DNA of 64,000 bases from Colwellia psychrerythraea (lineage in GTDB: Bacteria; Pseudomonadota; Gammaproteobacteria; Enterobacterales; Alteromonadaceae): contig NZ_JQEC01000002.1 of the NCBI RefSeq assembly GCF_000764185.1, positions 248,001 through 312,000 on the forward strand. The letters run 5' to 3'. The notes under the pieces were generated by a model. The model was not told the DNA's origin. It worked only from the letters and a program-made list of their open reading frames with translations, and did not search any database. Shown piece after piece: positions 1 to 8,942 of the stretch. The first letter of the stretch is position 1, and every line of letters starts with the position of its first letter. The translations under genes and the position numbers were made by a program.

Positions 1-114
1 TAGCCACTTAGATAAATACTCAGTTGCGATAATTAACTGGATTATACCCAAGCTTACTCAAAATGCGAATAAGCTTGGTTGTATGGCTATTTACTTGTAT
101 AGATATCAGGACAA

Positions 115-1596
115 TTAGTTAGCTAATTGCTTTTGAGCATATTCAAATTTCAAACGATATTCAGTCAACTTGTGCTCTAACTCATTAATTTGCTCAGTAA
201 ATTTAGTTTCTTGCTCACTATTATTACCAATGAGAACATGATTTTCATCACGTAAAAACTTAATAGTTTCTCTCACTTTACTATTTTCAATTTCTTGTTT
301 TTCACGATTACTATTAAAACGTTGCAGGACGTTTTCTTGTCCGTCTTGAGCAACTTTAACTTGCTCATTTAACACAGCGACTTCTTGCTGATACAGTTTT
401 ATATCATTTTGCTCTGTTTCAACTTGCTTAGTAAGTTTTTCTTTGTTTTTCTCTAATTCAATAATTGTTTGCTGTGCTGTCACTTGTAACTGCTTGGCTT
501 GCGCATTTTCCTCATTGATTACCTTGAACTCATCAAGCCGAGCTTGTTTTTCACTCGCGGCTTGCTCATCAAGTTTGCCAAGCATCGCTAAATGCTCTTG
601 ATTTTTTTGCTCTGTTTGCTCTGCTAACTTAACAACTTCTGCCTGATGCTCTTGGCTTTTTTGCTCAGCTGCATCAGCTAATTTCTCAATTTGTGCCTGA
701 TGCTCTTGGTTTATCTGCTCAGCTTGCTCTGCTAACTTAGCAATTTCTGCTTGATGGTCTTGGCTTGCTTGTACTGCTTGTTTTGTTTTATCTTGTTCAG
801 TATCAATCGTTTTTTGCGAGCCACTTAATTGCTGTTGCAATTCAGCTTTACTGTCTTGTTCTTGTTTAATCTGCTCTGTTAGTAAATTTATTTTTTGCTG
901 TAAAACTGCAGTAGCTTTGTCACTACTTTGCAATGCTTCTGCTTTAGCATGGCTGATTTCATTCTTAGCATGTTGCAGCTTTTCAGCAAAAGCATCAATT
1001 TCTTGCTGGGCCGAGGCTGTTACTTCTTTTTTAGCTTCATTAAGTGAATCGATTTGCTGAGCGCTAGCAGACTCCGCTTGCTCTTTAGATAAGGTTAACT
1101 GGTTAGTTAAGTTATGTTCTTGCTCTGTTAACACCATAATACGGCCATTTAAGCCATCGATCTCATGGGTTTTATCATTGAGCTTTTGTTCTGTTTCGAG
1201 TAATTTTTCTTCTAATTTATTATCACTACTCTGCTTTTCGTCATGCTGCAATGTTTTCTGCTGCTTTAAGCTTGATACTTGTTTCTCTAAGGCTTCAATA
1301 GTTTCAGTATAATTAATGGTATTTTGAGTAAGTTCTACTTGAAAGTTTTGCTTATTAAGCTCGACATCTGCTTTCTTGTCAGCAATGGTTTGCTTTAATT
1401 GGCTCACTTCATTAGCTAAACTTTGCTCTTTTTCAGAGGCATTTTCACTTTGTTGTCCAGAATTTTGGCTAATTTGAGCGTTAACAGCAGCAGTTATCAA
1501 ACTAGTTAATTTATCTTCAACTTGAATGTAAACATCACTTGCTAAGCTTTGTATCTGTTCTTCAATGTCCTTAGAAAGTTTACTCTTATCGACCAT
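115..1596 (-). CDS. Long coiled-coil protein of unknown function
   Basis: This is a 493-residue protein starting at MVDKSKLSK. The reading frame is open 23 codons further upstream, but the ATG at 1596 is preceded by a GAGAA ribosome-binding sequence and the upstream codons look non-coding (Cys/Trp-rich). Almost the whole chain is rich in Glu, Gln, Lys and Ala with heptad-like spacing and no Pro, so it should be one long coiled coil. No signal peptide or membrane segment is visible, so it is probably cytoplasmic. The centre contains 18-residue tandem repeats, listed separately. I do not recognise a family. KfrA-like or structural-maintenance-like proteins are conceivable but unsupported. It is followed on the same strand by nothing in the window and is separated from the upstream SapC gene by a terminator, so it is probably monocistronic. 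Confidence 0.8.
   Translation of the reverse strand: MVDKSKLSKDIEEQIQSLASDVYIQVEDKLTSLITAAVNAQISQNSGQQSENASEKEQSLANEVSQLKQTIADKKADVELNKQNFQVELTQNTINYTETIEALEKQVSSLKQQKTLQHDEKQSSDNKLEEKLLETEQKLNDKTHEIDGLNGRIMVLTEQEHNLTNQLTLSKEQAESASAQQIDSLNEAKKEVTASAQQEIDAFAEKLQHAKNEISHAKAEALQSSDKATAVLQQKINLLTEQIKQEQDSKAELQQQLSGSQKTIDTEQDKTKQAVQASQDHQAEIAKLAEQAEQINQEHQAQIEKLADAAEQKSQEHQAEVVKLAEQTEQKNQEHLAMLGKLDEQAASEKQARLDEFKVINEENAQAKQLQVTAQQTIIELEKNKEKLTKQVETEQNDIKLYQQEVAVLNEQVKVAQDGQENVLQRFNSNREKQEIENSKVRETIKFLRDENHVLIGNNSEQETKFTEQINELEHKLTEYRLKFEYAQKQLAN
556..765 (-). repeat. 54-bp tandem repeats inside the coiled-coil gene
   Basis: A 54-bp unit recurs about four times; the landmark TGATGCTCTTGG or a close variant begins at 590, 644, 698 and 752, exactly 54 bp apart. 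Each unit encodes 18 residues of the type HQAEIAKLAEQAEQ followed by a N/S-Q-E end. Eighteen residues equal five helical turns, so copy-number change would lengthen the coil without breaking it. Confidence 0.85.
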
Positions 1597-1694
1597 ATTA
1601 TTCTCGTTATTATAAATCACTACAGCCTGTAAATTACCACAGGTGTACCAACACAGGAATATCAAAAGTAACTTTTTTTAACTAAATGTAACAA

Positions 1695-1716
1695 AAAAGA
1701 GGCCTAAGCCTCTTTT
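1695..1716 (-). terminator. Rho-independent terminator after the SapC-family gene
   Basis: A 9-bp perfect stem (AAAAGAGGC paired with GCCTCTTTT) has a 4-nt loop. On the minus strand the hairpin is followed by a run of T, so it should end transcripts of the SapC-family gene before they enter the coiled-coil gene. Confidence 0.85.
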
Positions 1717-1754
1717 ATTTCAACAATTTCAGGCTATTCGGCCAAAAGATTATT

Positions 1755-2534
1755 TTAGCTCTCAGCAACTTCTGCTGGTGCTTCTTGCTTGTTTAGTGGT
1801 GCAATTTGAACACCAGCAATTTGATTGTTCCCAGTATCGTTACGAAGTTGCACTAAACGATTAAGCTGACCTAGAGAACCTAACATGGCATAAATTGGTA
1901 CAAATAGACCACGTTTGTGGAAATCTAAGACTTTATCATCAGCTAACAGTTTAACTTTGTCTTCATTAACAGTAAAAAGGCCTGTAAGCTTTTTCTTTTC
2001 GCCATTAGCTAAGTTAATATCTAACTCTAGCTCATGAAGTAAGTCATTTTCTTCTAATTCTTTAATAAAGTTCTCAGTCATTTTTTCACTTTCATATAAA
2101 CGACCAAGAGATTTTTGTACGTTAACTAACAATTCAGATTCTTTACCTTCTGCGTCAAAAAACGGCACTTCTTTATCTACACCTACCAGTTCGCTTTCAA
2201 TATCAACACAAGCTGTTAAGGTATTTTCTTTCTCTGGATCAATACCTAAAGCAAAAGGTGCCATGCCAGCACTTTGAGGTAAAGACAAACCAGTCCATTT
2301 TTTATCTTTATAGAATAAATTCTCACCTGATTCTAGACCTAACATAGCAACACTACGGTAGCGTGGAGAGTCTGGATTTTTAACTAAAACCACAGGAAAG
2401 CTAGCTGATGCTTGAGCAAATTCAGTTGCTGTTACTGAAACAATATGTTGATTGGCGATATGGGTAAGTTCGCGCTTGCTAGCAAGTTTAAGGTGTTCGT
2501 GCTGTTCTTTTCTGATTGGTTCAAATTTAGCCAT
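1755..2534 (-). CDS. SapC family protein
   Basis: The product has 259 residues starting at MAKFEPIRKEQH. This ATG has an AAGAGA ribosome-binding site; the upstream in-frame extension of 31 codons is unlikely to be translated. The segment FPVVLVKNPDSPRYRSVAML, then GLESGENLF and MAPFALG, matches the conserved core of the SapC family (Pfam SapC, PF07277). That family was named from a Campylobacter surface-layer locus but is widespread in aquatic proteobacteria, often near TonB-dependent receptors, and its biochemical role is not established. No signal peptide is visible. It is monocistronic, with a terminator directly downstream. Confidence 0.85.
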   Translation of the reverse strand: MAKFEPIRKEQHEHLKLASKRELTHIANQHIVSVTATEFAQASASFPVVLVKNPDSPRYRSVAMLGLESGENLFYKDKKWTGLSLPQSAGMAPFALGIDPEKENTLTACVDIESELVGVDKEVPFFDAEGKESELLVNVQKSLGRLYESEKMTENFIKELEENDLLHELELDINLANGEKKKLTGLFTVNEDKVKLLADDKVLDFHKRGLFVPIYAMLGSLGQLNRLVQLRNDTGNNQIAGVQIAPLNKQEAPAEVAES

Positions 2535-2721
2535 GATTTTATCTCTTGTAAATGCTTCTAATGAGCAGGTTCTTTTTATAATATTGTAATTGAACTTTAT
2601 GTAATACCAGCTCGGTATGACAAGCATGAAATTACTGCGTTGTTATAAGTTATGGAGACACTTAATTAGCTTTCAATGCTAAACTTAATATTATTTGCTA
2701 AATTATCTAAAAAATAGAATT

Positions 2722-3024
2722 ATGCTTCGTAAGACGTTTACTTTTTTCATTTTGCTATTGCTCTCTATAAGTGTATTAGCTATGCCTAGAATCACCGTAA
2801 AACATCAACGTAATATCAACGGTTTTGCAGAAGTACAAGTCAGTAATGCCACCATGAAGAATTTAATTTGTCATGTTGCCATCGATGGACATAAGATTCT
2901 ATTTCGACTCAAAGCAATTGAGGCGTCGAAGTGGTACACAGCCACCGACATCCGCTTTAACCATACCCACTTTAGTGTTTGGTGTGATTATTTAAAACTA
3001 CACCCTCAGTATCAAAAACCTTAA
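2722..3024 (+). CDS. Small secreted protein of unknown function
   Basis: This 100-residue product starts at MLRKTFTFF. A TTG 27 bases upstream is an alternative start, but the ATG places a typical signal peptide at the N-terminus: positive MLRK, a hydrophobic core of about 15 residues and a likely cleavage after VLA. The mature part is about 80 residues, basic and His-rich, with two cysteines (in LICHV and VWCDY) that could form a disulfide in the periplasm. I do not recognise the family. It stands alone between divergent and convergent neighbours. Confidence 0.6.
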   Translation: MLRKTFTFFILLLLSISVLAMPRITVKHQRNINGFAEVQVSNATMKNLICHVAIDGHKILFRLKAIEASKWYTATDIRFNHTHFSVWCDYLKLHPQYQKP

Positions 3025-3278
3025 TACGTTCACTTTTAAGTAATGATTACCAATCCGCATAAGAAAATTAACACTTAGCGATAATTTAAAGGCAAGAATC
3101 ATTTATTAGTCTTTTTTACCTATTCACCTTATGTAGTGCATGATAAAAATAGTATTTATTACGATAAATTAGCTATTATGACTTTTGGAAATACTAGCTT
3201 TAACTTTCTATTTGAAGTTACTTAAAAACCTAATCGCTAATGATAATGCAAGTAGAAAGCCCAAATGAATAATAAAAC

Positions 3279-4175
3279 ATGAATATAGACACTAAGTGGC
3301 TTAAAGATTTTGTCGTTTTAGCGCAAACCCGTAATTTTTCCAAAGCATCGGACTTAAGGCATGTCAGCCAACCCGCTTTTAGCCGTAGAATTAAAGCGCT
3401 GGAAAGTAAGCTTAATTGTAAGCTGGTTAATCGTTTACATCAGCCACTACAACTAACCGTATCTGGTGAAATTTTTTTAAATCGCGCCGAAAACTTACTT
3501 ACCGAGCTCGACTTACTCAGTGAAGAATTACAACAACAAACCTTGCGCACGCCATTAGTATTTTCAGCAACACATACATTATCTATTGGTGTTTTTCCTT
3601 CCATTGTTGAACACATTAATAAATTGCCCTTTACCGTAGATACTCAGCTTAAAATTGCTGATGCTGACGACTGCACCAACTTGCTAAAACAAAAGCATTG
3701 CGACTATTTACTCGCCTTTAGTGATCCCTTACTTGATGCCTTTCACAACGATTCTATTTTATTGGCTAATGTGAAATTATTACCCGTTTGTAAGGCAAAC
3801 GAACAAGGTGAGCCTATCTATCAATTATCGCAGCCAAAAAGTAGCGTCCCCTACTTAGCTTATCAAGAGAATATTTATCTCGATCGAGTTGTTAGCAGCT
3901 TACTTAAAAATAAAAGGCAGCAAGTCAATTTTAACAAAATGCTGATGTCGCCTATGGCAGATAGTTTAAAAATGATGGCCTTAAAAGGTTTGGGGGTTGC
4001 TTGGATCCCTGAATTTAGTTTAGCGACCGAATTGGCTACTCAGCAATTAGTCATTGCTGGGGGCAAACAATGGCAGCCAGAATTATCATTAAGGTTATAT
4101 CGCGCTAAAAAAATGCATAACCAGCATTCTTTTCAAGAAAAAATCTGGCAACATTTTCAGGAGCTAAACTTATAA
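3279..4175 (+). CDS. LysR-type regulator, HypT/YjiE-like
   Basis: This LysR-type transcription factor has 298 residues. The N-terminal winged helix (about residues 4-65) contains RNFSKASDLRHVSQPAFSRR, and the effector-binding domain follows. The phrases VSQPAFSRRIKALE, HTLSIGVFPSI, LLPVCKANEQGE and GLGVAWIPEF are close to Escherichia coli HypT (YjiE), a regulator responding to hypochlorite; that resemblance is from memory, not an alignment. It lies about 130 bp upstream of aspA on the same strand, so control of aspartase is a reasonable inference, but no operator is evident. Confidence 0.85.
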   Translation: MNIDTKWLKDFVVLAQTRNFSKASDLRHVSQPAFSRRIKALESKLNCKLVNRLHQPLQLTVSGEIFLNRAENLLTELDLLSEELQQQTLRTPLVFSATHTLSIGVFPSIVEHINKLPFTVDTQLKIADADDCTNLLKQKHCDYLLAFSDPLLDAFHNDSILLANVKLLPVCKANEQGEPIYQLSQPKSSVPYLAYQENIYLDRVVSSLLKNKRQQVNFNKMLMSPMADSLKMMALKGLGVAWIPEFSLATELATQQLVIAGGKQWQPELSLRLYRAKKMHNQHSFQEKIWQHFQELNL

Positions 4176-4302
4176 TCACCTATAAATAAAAGCCTAACAA
4201 AACCTTATGCACAACTTGCATAACTAGTCATTCAAATAGGCATTGGTAATTACCCTTAGCAATTATTACCTTAGCGCCATTACTCACTTACCCGTAAAAA
4301 CA

Positions 4303-5730
4303 ATGTCAACCAGTATCACAGCACTCAACAAAAACAACACTTATCGGTTAGAAATAGACCTACTCGGCACCATGGAAATTCAAAAAGATTGCTACCATGG
4401 TATTCAAACCCAGCGCGCAGTAAATAACTTTAAACTATCGGGAAAAAAGTTAACTGACTACCCAGAATTAATTAATGCTTTGGCGTATGTAAAATCGGCT
4501 TGTGCCACTGCCAACTTACAACAAAAGTCTTTAGACACAGTCAAAGCCAGTGCCATCATTAAAGCAGCAGAATATGTGCATACAGGGCAGTTTAACAAAA
4601 GCTTCGCTATCGATATGATCCAAGGTGGTGCGGGTACTTCAAGCAATATGAATATCAACGAAGTATTAGCAAATATTGGCCTAGAATTGCTTGGCCATGA
4701 AAAGGGCCAGTACCAATATTTACATCCCAATACCGATGTAAACATGTCGCAATCAACCAATGATGTTTATCCAAGCTCAGTGCGCTTGGCAGTATTGCTT
4801 AAGCAAGCATCATTATTAACCGCTGTTGAACAACTCGTGGCAAGTTTTACTCAAAAGTCGAAACAGTTTTCTGGCATTTTAAAATTAGCAAGAACTCAGC
4901 TACAAGATGCTGTGCCTATGACGCTAGGACAAGAATTTAAAAGTTTTGCCTCAACCTTACGAGAAGACATCAAGTTAATTAAAAACACCAGTAAATTATT
5001 AACTGAAATTAACTTAGGTGGTACGGCGGTAGGTACAGGCATTAACACTCAAAAAGGTTATGGCAGCATAGCTATTGAGAAGTTATCAGAGCTAACCAGC
5101 ATTAAATTTACTGAAGCAGAAGATTTAATTGAAGCCAGTTCTGATATGGGCGCTTTTGTTATTTATTCAGCGACGTTAAAACGCTTAGCCTTAAAATTAT
5201 CTAAAATTGCTAATGATCTTCGATTATTAAGCATGGGACCAAGAGCAGGGTTAAGCGAAATTAGTTTACCTGCTCGCCAACCGGGCAGCTCAATAATGCC
5301 AGGAAAAATTAATCCAGTAATCCCTGAAGCGGTTAGCCAATGTGCCTATCAAGTAGTGGGTAACGATATGGCGATAACCATGGCTGCTGAAGCAGGACAA
5401 TTACAATTAAATGCCATGGAGCCTTTAATTGCGGTGAATTTACTTGATTCACAAAATCTATTAACTAATGCTGTTAATATGTTTAACTTTTTATGTATCA
5501 GCGGCATTGAGGCCAATGAAAGTCGCTGTAAAGAGCTTCTCGATAATAGCTTAGGCTTAGCCACGGCACTTAATCCTTATTTAGGTTATGAAACCTCAAC
5601 TAAGATCGCCAAAGAAGCACTTAATAGTGGTGCGTCAATCATCACTTTAATTAAAGAACAAAATTTATTAACCGATGAGCAACTAGCTGATATATTACAA
5701 GCCGAAAAAATGACGCAACCTAGCGCTTAA
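4303..5730 (+). CDS. aspA: Aspartate ammonia-lyase (aspartase)
   Basis: Aspartase converts L-aspartate to fumarate and ammonia in the cytoplasm. The product is 475 residues from the ATG at 4303 (MSTSITALN); the frame extends 20 codons upstream to a TTG that I do not favour. It shows the fumarase/aspartase superfamily signature in the form GSSIMPGKINP near residue 325, the GAGTSSNMNINEV block and the HPNTDVNMSQSTNDVYPSS block. The N-terminal LEIDLLGTMEI and the Ile in the signature favour aspartase over class II fumarase. The overall length is usual for the family. It is preceded by a HypT-like regulator on the same strand. Confidence 0.92.
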   Translation: MSTSITALNKNNTYRLEIDLLGTMEIQKDCYHGIQTQRAVNNFKLSGKKLTDYPELINALAYVKSACATANLQQKSLDTVKASAIIKAAEYVHTGQFNKSFAIDMIQGGAGTSSNMNINEVLANIGLELLGHEKGQYQYLHPNTDVNMSQSTNDVYPSSVRLAVLLKQASLLTAVEQLVASFTQKSKQFSGILKLARTQLQDAVPMTLGQEFKSFASTLREDIKLIKNTSKLLTEINLGGTAVGTGINTQKGYGSIAIEKLSELTSIKFTEAEDLIEASSDMGAFVIYSATLKRLALKLSKIANDLRLLSMGPRAGLSEISLPARQPGSSIMPGKINPVIPEAVSQCAYQVVGNDMAITMAAEAGQLQLNAMEPLIAVNLLDSQNLLTNAVNMFNFLCISGIEANESRCKELLDNSLGLATALNPYLGYETSTKIAKEALNSGASIITLIKEQNLLTDEQLADILQAEKMTQPSA

Positions 5731-5748
5731 AAACATGCCTTAAGCAGA

Positions 5749-5782
5749 AGCTATCGGTCGTTCTTTAGGTCAACCGATAGCT
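5749..5782. terminator. Inverted repeat after aspA, possible weak terminator
   Basis: A 10-bp perfect inverted repeat (AGCTATCGGT / ACCGATAGCT) with a 14-nt loop lies between the convergent ends of aspA and the DJ-1 remnant. It lacks a clear T-run on either strand, so a terminator role is only plausible. Confidence 0.4.
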
Positions 5783-6214
5783 AAAAGCTGAAATAAGATT
5801 TGATTGCTTTTATTCAATAATAAGTAGCTCGCGCCATTGTCTTTAAGCATGTCTTTCAGTGAAAATAAAAGATGACGAGAAAGGTCAAGTTCATCATCTT
5901 CTGAGTTCATAAAACCAGTTACGGTTAATCCTTTTACTAAGGATTCACCATTAAGTTTCTTCGCATCACGAAGGATAGCTGGAGCATGACATACCATTGC
6001 AATTTGCTTACCCGCATTGTAGAAATCTTCTATCATTTTAATGGTATGTGAATCACTCGCTAATTCCCATTGCACTCTCAGGTGACATAACGATAAGCAC
6101 TCTTTTAGCTCCATCAGCATTAGCATAAGCATTAGCATAAGCATTTGTTGCTAAAGTGAATACACTTATGATGACCAAGAAAAGACTTAATGATGTTTTG
6201 ACTAAATATTTCAT
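5770..6214 (-). pseudogene. DJ-1/PfpI (type 1 glutamine amidotransferase-like) remnant
   Basis: Reading from 6214, one frame gives a signal peptide (MKYLVKTSLSLFLVIIS...) and the first strand of a DJ-1/PfpI fold (AKRVLIVMSPES), then stops after MGISE. A second frame, overlapping this point, gives ASDSHTIKMIEDFYNAGKQI followed by AMVCHAPAIL, with the nucleophile-elbow Cys, and then LVKGLTVTGFMNSEDDELDL. Intact relatives have roughly 100 residues between these parts, so an internal deletion has removed the middle of the domain and shifted the frame. The C-terminus also lacks the usual TGQNPxSS ending, suggesting a second lesion. The signal-peptide end carries a short ANAYANAY repeat (12-bp unit). 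The gene is almost certainly non-functional. Confidence 0.8.
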
Positions 6215-6283
6215 AATTTTATTCCTAATGTTAAGTTAAAGGTGGCTTTATTGTTAACGCCACCCGTTAGATTCGCTCGCAAA

Positions 6284-7051
6284 TTAGTTGAGACCAGCCA
6301 TAACTCCACCATCAACATCAAGTACAGTGCCAGTGATCCAACTTGCCTTTTCTGATAATAAAAACTCAATAGAATCGGCAACATCTGGTGGTGAGCCAAT
6401 ACGACCGACAGGATGTAAATCGGTAAAACCTTGTAGTGCACCTGCAATTTCGTCTTTAGGAATGAAAGATTTATAAATGTCAGACAGCACTACGGCTGGT
6501 GCTACGGCATTGGCTCTAATACCAAATTCCCCTAGTTCAATAGCCAAGTTTTTAGTTAATGCATGAAGCGCCGCTTTTTGCATTGAATACGCTGATGATG
6601 GCGTCGCTTTTACCGCTTGATGAGCCCACATCGAACCTATATTTACAATTGAACCACTTGTGTGTATTTGCATGTTCTTGGCAACGGCTTGAGTAATGAA
6701 GAAAAACGATTTGTTGATGTCCATTTGAGCGTTATAGTCTTGCTCAGAGTGTTCAACAAAGCTTATTGGTTTAAAGAAACCAGCCGCATTAACCAAATAT
6801 TTAATATGTCGTGATTCGGATTCTATTTGACTAATAAAACGCTTAACCTGAGCAGAATCATACAAATCTACCTGGGCCGTTTCGACGATCCCACCCGTTT
6901 CCAACTCTAATTCTTTTTTTGCCGCGGCTAAGTTAGCTGGGTCATGAGACAAAATCATTACGGTTGTGCCTTGATTAAGTAGGCGTTTTGCCGTTTCTTT
7001 ACCCATACCAGATGAGCCACCAACAATTAACGCTATAGATGTGTTTGACAT
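6284..7051 (-). CDS. SDR-family NAD(P)-dependent oxidoreductase
   Basis: This is a classical short-chain dehydrogenase/reductase of 255 residues. The cofactor-binding glycine motif [11 protein letters not shown] is at the N-terminus, NAAG follows at about residue 88, the catalytic Ser is in NIGSM, and the catalytic Tyr/Lys pair is in YSMQK. The C-terminal [10 protein letters not shown] is typical. The start at 7051 is preferred over an ATG two codons upstream because GGAG then has normal spacing. The substrate cannot be told. It is divergent from a TetR regulator, and their shared intergenic region has three copies of one palindrome, so it is probably repressed by that regulator. Confidence 0.9.
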   Translation of the reverse strand: MSNTSIALIVGGSSGMGKETAKRLLNQGTTVMILSHDPANLAAAKKELELETGGIVETAQVDLYDSAQVKRFISQIESESRHIKYLVNAAGFFKPISFVEHSEQDYNAQMDINKSFFFITQAVAKNMQIHTSGSIVNIGSMWAHQAVKATPSSAYSMQKAALHALTKNLAIELGEFGIRANAVAPAVVLSDIYKSFIPKDEIAGALQGFTDLHPVGRIGSPPDVADSIEFLLSEKASWITGTVLDVDGGVMAGLN

Positions 7052-7082
7052 TTTCATTCTCCAATAAGTAAATTAAATCAAC

Positions 7083-7100
7083 CTACCTAGTGATAGGTAG
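7083..7100. promoter_or_regulatory. Operator palindrome 1 (TetR regulator)
   Basis: CTACCTA-GTGA-TAGGTAG is a perfect 7-4-7 inverted repeat, 32 bp upstream of the SDR start. Two near copies lie in the same intergenic region. It is the expected binding site of the divergently encoded TetR protein. Confidence 0.75.
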
Positions 7101-7140
7101 TGGACTCATAATAAAGACCAACACAAACCCTTGTCAAGAA

Positions 7141-7158
7141 CTATCTACTGATAGGTAG
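7141..7158. promoter_or_regulatory. Operator palindrome 2 (TetR regulator)
   Basis: CTATCTA-CTGA-TAGGTAG repeats the first operator with one mismatched pair and the same 4-nt spacer, 58 bp centre to centre from it. Confidence 0.7.
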
Positions 7159-7314
7159 CTTAACTTTGTAATATCAATACTGAATTGGTCAAAATAATTT
7201 GCAGTAAACGTAACTTTAATAGGCTATCCAGGGACTATTTTTTAATTTAAACAAATATTAAATAATTTAAATTTCCGAATATCGCTAGAGGTCATTGTTA
7301 AATGTTGTCAATAC

Positions 7315-7332
7315 TTACCTACTGATAGATAA
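7315..7332. promoter_or_regulatory. Operator palindrome 3 (TetR regulator)
   Basis: TTACCTA-CTGA-TAGATAA is a third copy with the same spacer length, ending 26 bp before the tetR start codon, a position suited to autorepression. Confidence 0.65.
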
Positions 7333-7358
7333 TAAAGGTAATATTAGGAGTATTGATT

Positions 7359-7898
7359 ATGTCTAAAAAAGAAGAATTATTAAAAGCAGCAGAACTAAAG
7401 GTACGTTCGGGTGGGTATAATAATTTTAGTTTTCGTGAGCTGGCGACTGAAGTGGGCATTAAAAGTGCAAGCGTTCATTATCATTTTCCGACTAAGAGCG
7501 ATCTCGGTGCCGCTCTTGCTCATCAATACACTGAAGAATTCTTGAAAGCATTAGGAGATCCTGATGAATTGTACGCCGCTGGTAAAAATCCAATCGATGT
7601 CTACATCAATCTATTTCGAAAGGCCTTGGTGAAGGACAAGAAAATGTGCTTGTGTGGACTATTAGGGGCAGAATCTGACAGTTTACCTGATAAAGTGCTC
7701 ATTGAAACTAAGCTTTTTTTTGAACGTAATATAGCTTGGTTAACACAAGCTCATACTGTTATTGCACCCGATAATAAAGAGGCAGCTAAGAGAAATGCGA
7801 TTAAAACTATTGCAATATTAGAAGGCGTTATGTTGATCAGTAAAACACTGGACGATAATCAGATTTTTGAAGAAGCTATATTAGGTTTAGGTAATTAA
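7359..7898 (+). CDS. TetR-family transcriptional repressor
   Basis: This 179-residue TetR-family regulator starts at MSKKEELL. TAGGAG lies 8 bases before this ATG; an in-frame TTG six bases earlier is less likely. The N-terminal helix-turn-helix (about residues 5-50) reads FSFRELATEVGIKSASVHYH followed by FPTKSDL, a typical TetR recognition region. The C-terminal ligand domain contains KKMCLCGLLGAES, resembling AcuR/NemR-type regulators that respond to electrophiles. Its own promoter and that of the divergent SDR contain matching palindromes, so it probably represses both. Confidence 0.9.
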   Translation: MSKKEELLKAAELKVRSGGYNNFSFRELATEVGIKSASVHYHFPTKSDLGAALAHQYTEEFLKALGDPDELYAAGKNPIDVYINLFRKALVKDKKMCLCGLLGAESDSLPDKVLIETKLFFERNIAWLTQAHTVIAPDNKEAAKRNAIKTIAILEGVMLISKTLDDNQIFEEAILGLGN

Positions 7899-8192
7899 TC
7901 GACTATAGAACTACGCCAAATTTGTAGCTTAAGCTGAAAATATTTCAAAACAATAATGATAAAAAACGGACTATTCTGGTCGGTTTTTCGACTAGGAAAA
8001 TGCTTTTTCGTGGTAGAACAGCTCAGCTAGACGACAGTGAACTGTCATATTTTTCATGAAATTAATACTGGATATTGTTGCTAGTTTCTATCTTTATTTA
8101 ACTTATATCCCAACGACGGCTACTAGATAGCACTCTCATGTTATGCTCAAGTAAATAAAAATAAGCAACTTATATAGAGCCGTCCATATTAC

Positions 8193-8942
8193 ATGGTTGA
8201 TTTACTAATCCCTGTCAGTGCTTATATCACCATTATTGCTGTGCTGTGTTTTGCTTTATCACACCTAAAGCTGATTAAAATTAAACTTAACTGGTCGCTA
8301 GCAAGTATAGCCTTATTTATAGGTTATTGGTTCGCACCCAGTATTAACGCCGATCTTCTTCCCCTAGACCGCTTATTTTCCAGCCTAGCTTGGCCTTGGG
8401 CTGATAAACTTTCCATGATTTTATTCAGTCTATTTGTCTTATTGCTATTATCGCTACTTAAGAAAAACTTTATGCTAGCCGATGCTGGTTTTACTTTTAA
8501 GCAAGCACCACACTCAGTAATTCCTGCCATAAAGATGCTCTTGCTACTGTTAGCATGTAGATTTGTCTTTTCTAGCTTATTTGGCGGTGACGATGGTTCA
8601 ACCGATCCTGAGGAGCTTTTCTTTTTAGCGATCATGCTTGGACTAGATAAAGAACTGCTTTATCGAGGAGTATTACTCTATGTAATGTCTCAAGCTATTA
8701 GCTCTGCTAATTACCTTATTTACGGAGCAAAAATTAATATTGCTGGAGTTTTATTGGTGCTACTTTTTGCTTTGGTTAATGGCTTAATTTGGCAAAATTC
8801 ATATTGGAATATTTTTTATATCAGTATCATATTTTCAAGTGTTTATGGCTTGGCGTTACTATGGTTACGAGAAAAAACAGATAGTTTACTGTTACCCATA
8901 ATTGCGCATAACTCCACAGTATTTTTAGGTCAGTTACTTTAA
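8193..8942 (+). CDS. CPBP (CAAX protease-like) family membrane protein, degenerate motif
   Basis: This 249-residue polytopic inner-membrane protein has about seven hydrophobic segments. The segment GLDKELLYRG corresponds to the EExxxR motif of the CPBP/Abi family of intramembrane metalloproteases, and HNSTVF near the C-terminus to the late His motif. Here the first Glu of EExxxR is Lys, and the middle FxxxH motif reads FALVNG with Asn in place of His. Two of the expected metal- or catalysis-associated residues are therefore missing, so it may be catalytically dead or have another role. No operon partner is apparent. Confidence 0.6.
   Translation: MVDLLIPVSAYITIIAVLCFALSHLKLIKIKLNWSLASIALFIGYWFAPSINADLLPLDRLFSSLAWPWADKLSMILFSLFVLLLLSLLKKNFMLADAGFTFKQAPHSVIPAIKMLLLLLACRFVFSSLFGGDDGSTDPEELFFLAIMLGLDKELLYRGVLLYVMSQAISSANYLIYGAKINIAGVLLVLLFALVNGLIWQNSYWNIFYISIIFSSVYGLALLWLREKTDSLLLPIIAHNSTVFLGQLL

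Noticed and set aside
48..78. Hairpin with AAGCTTA/TAAGCTT stem at the left edge
   Set aside because: It has no T-run on either strand and its upstream context is partly outside the window, so a terminator cannot be claimed.
6211..6447. A 78-codon frame overlapping the SDR gene end on the same strand
   Set aside because: It is out of frame with a well-supported SDR gene and has no family features.
8033..8046. GACAGTGAACTGTC palindrome between tetR and the CPBP gene
   Set aside because: A single short palindrome without a partner copy or obvious promoter; it may be chance.
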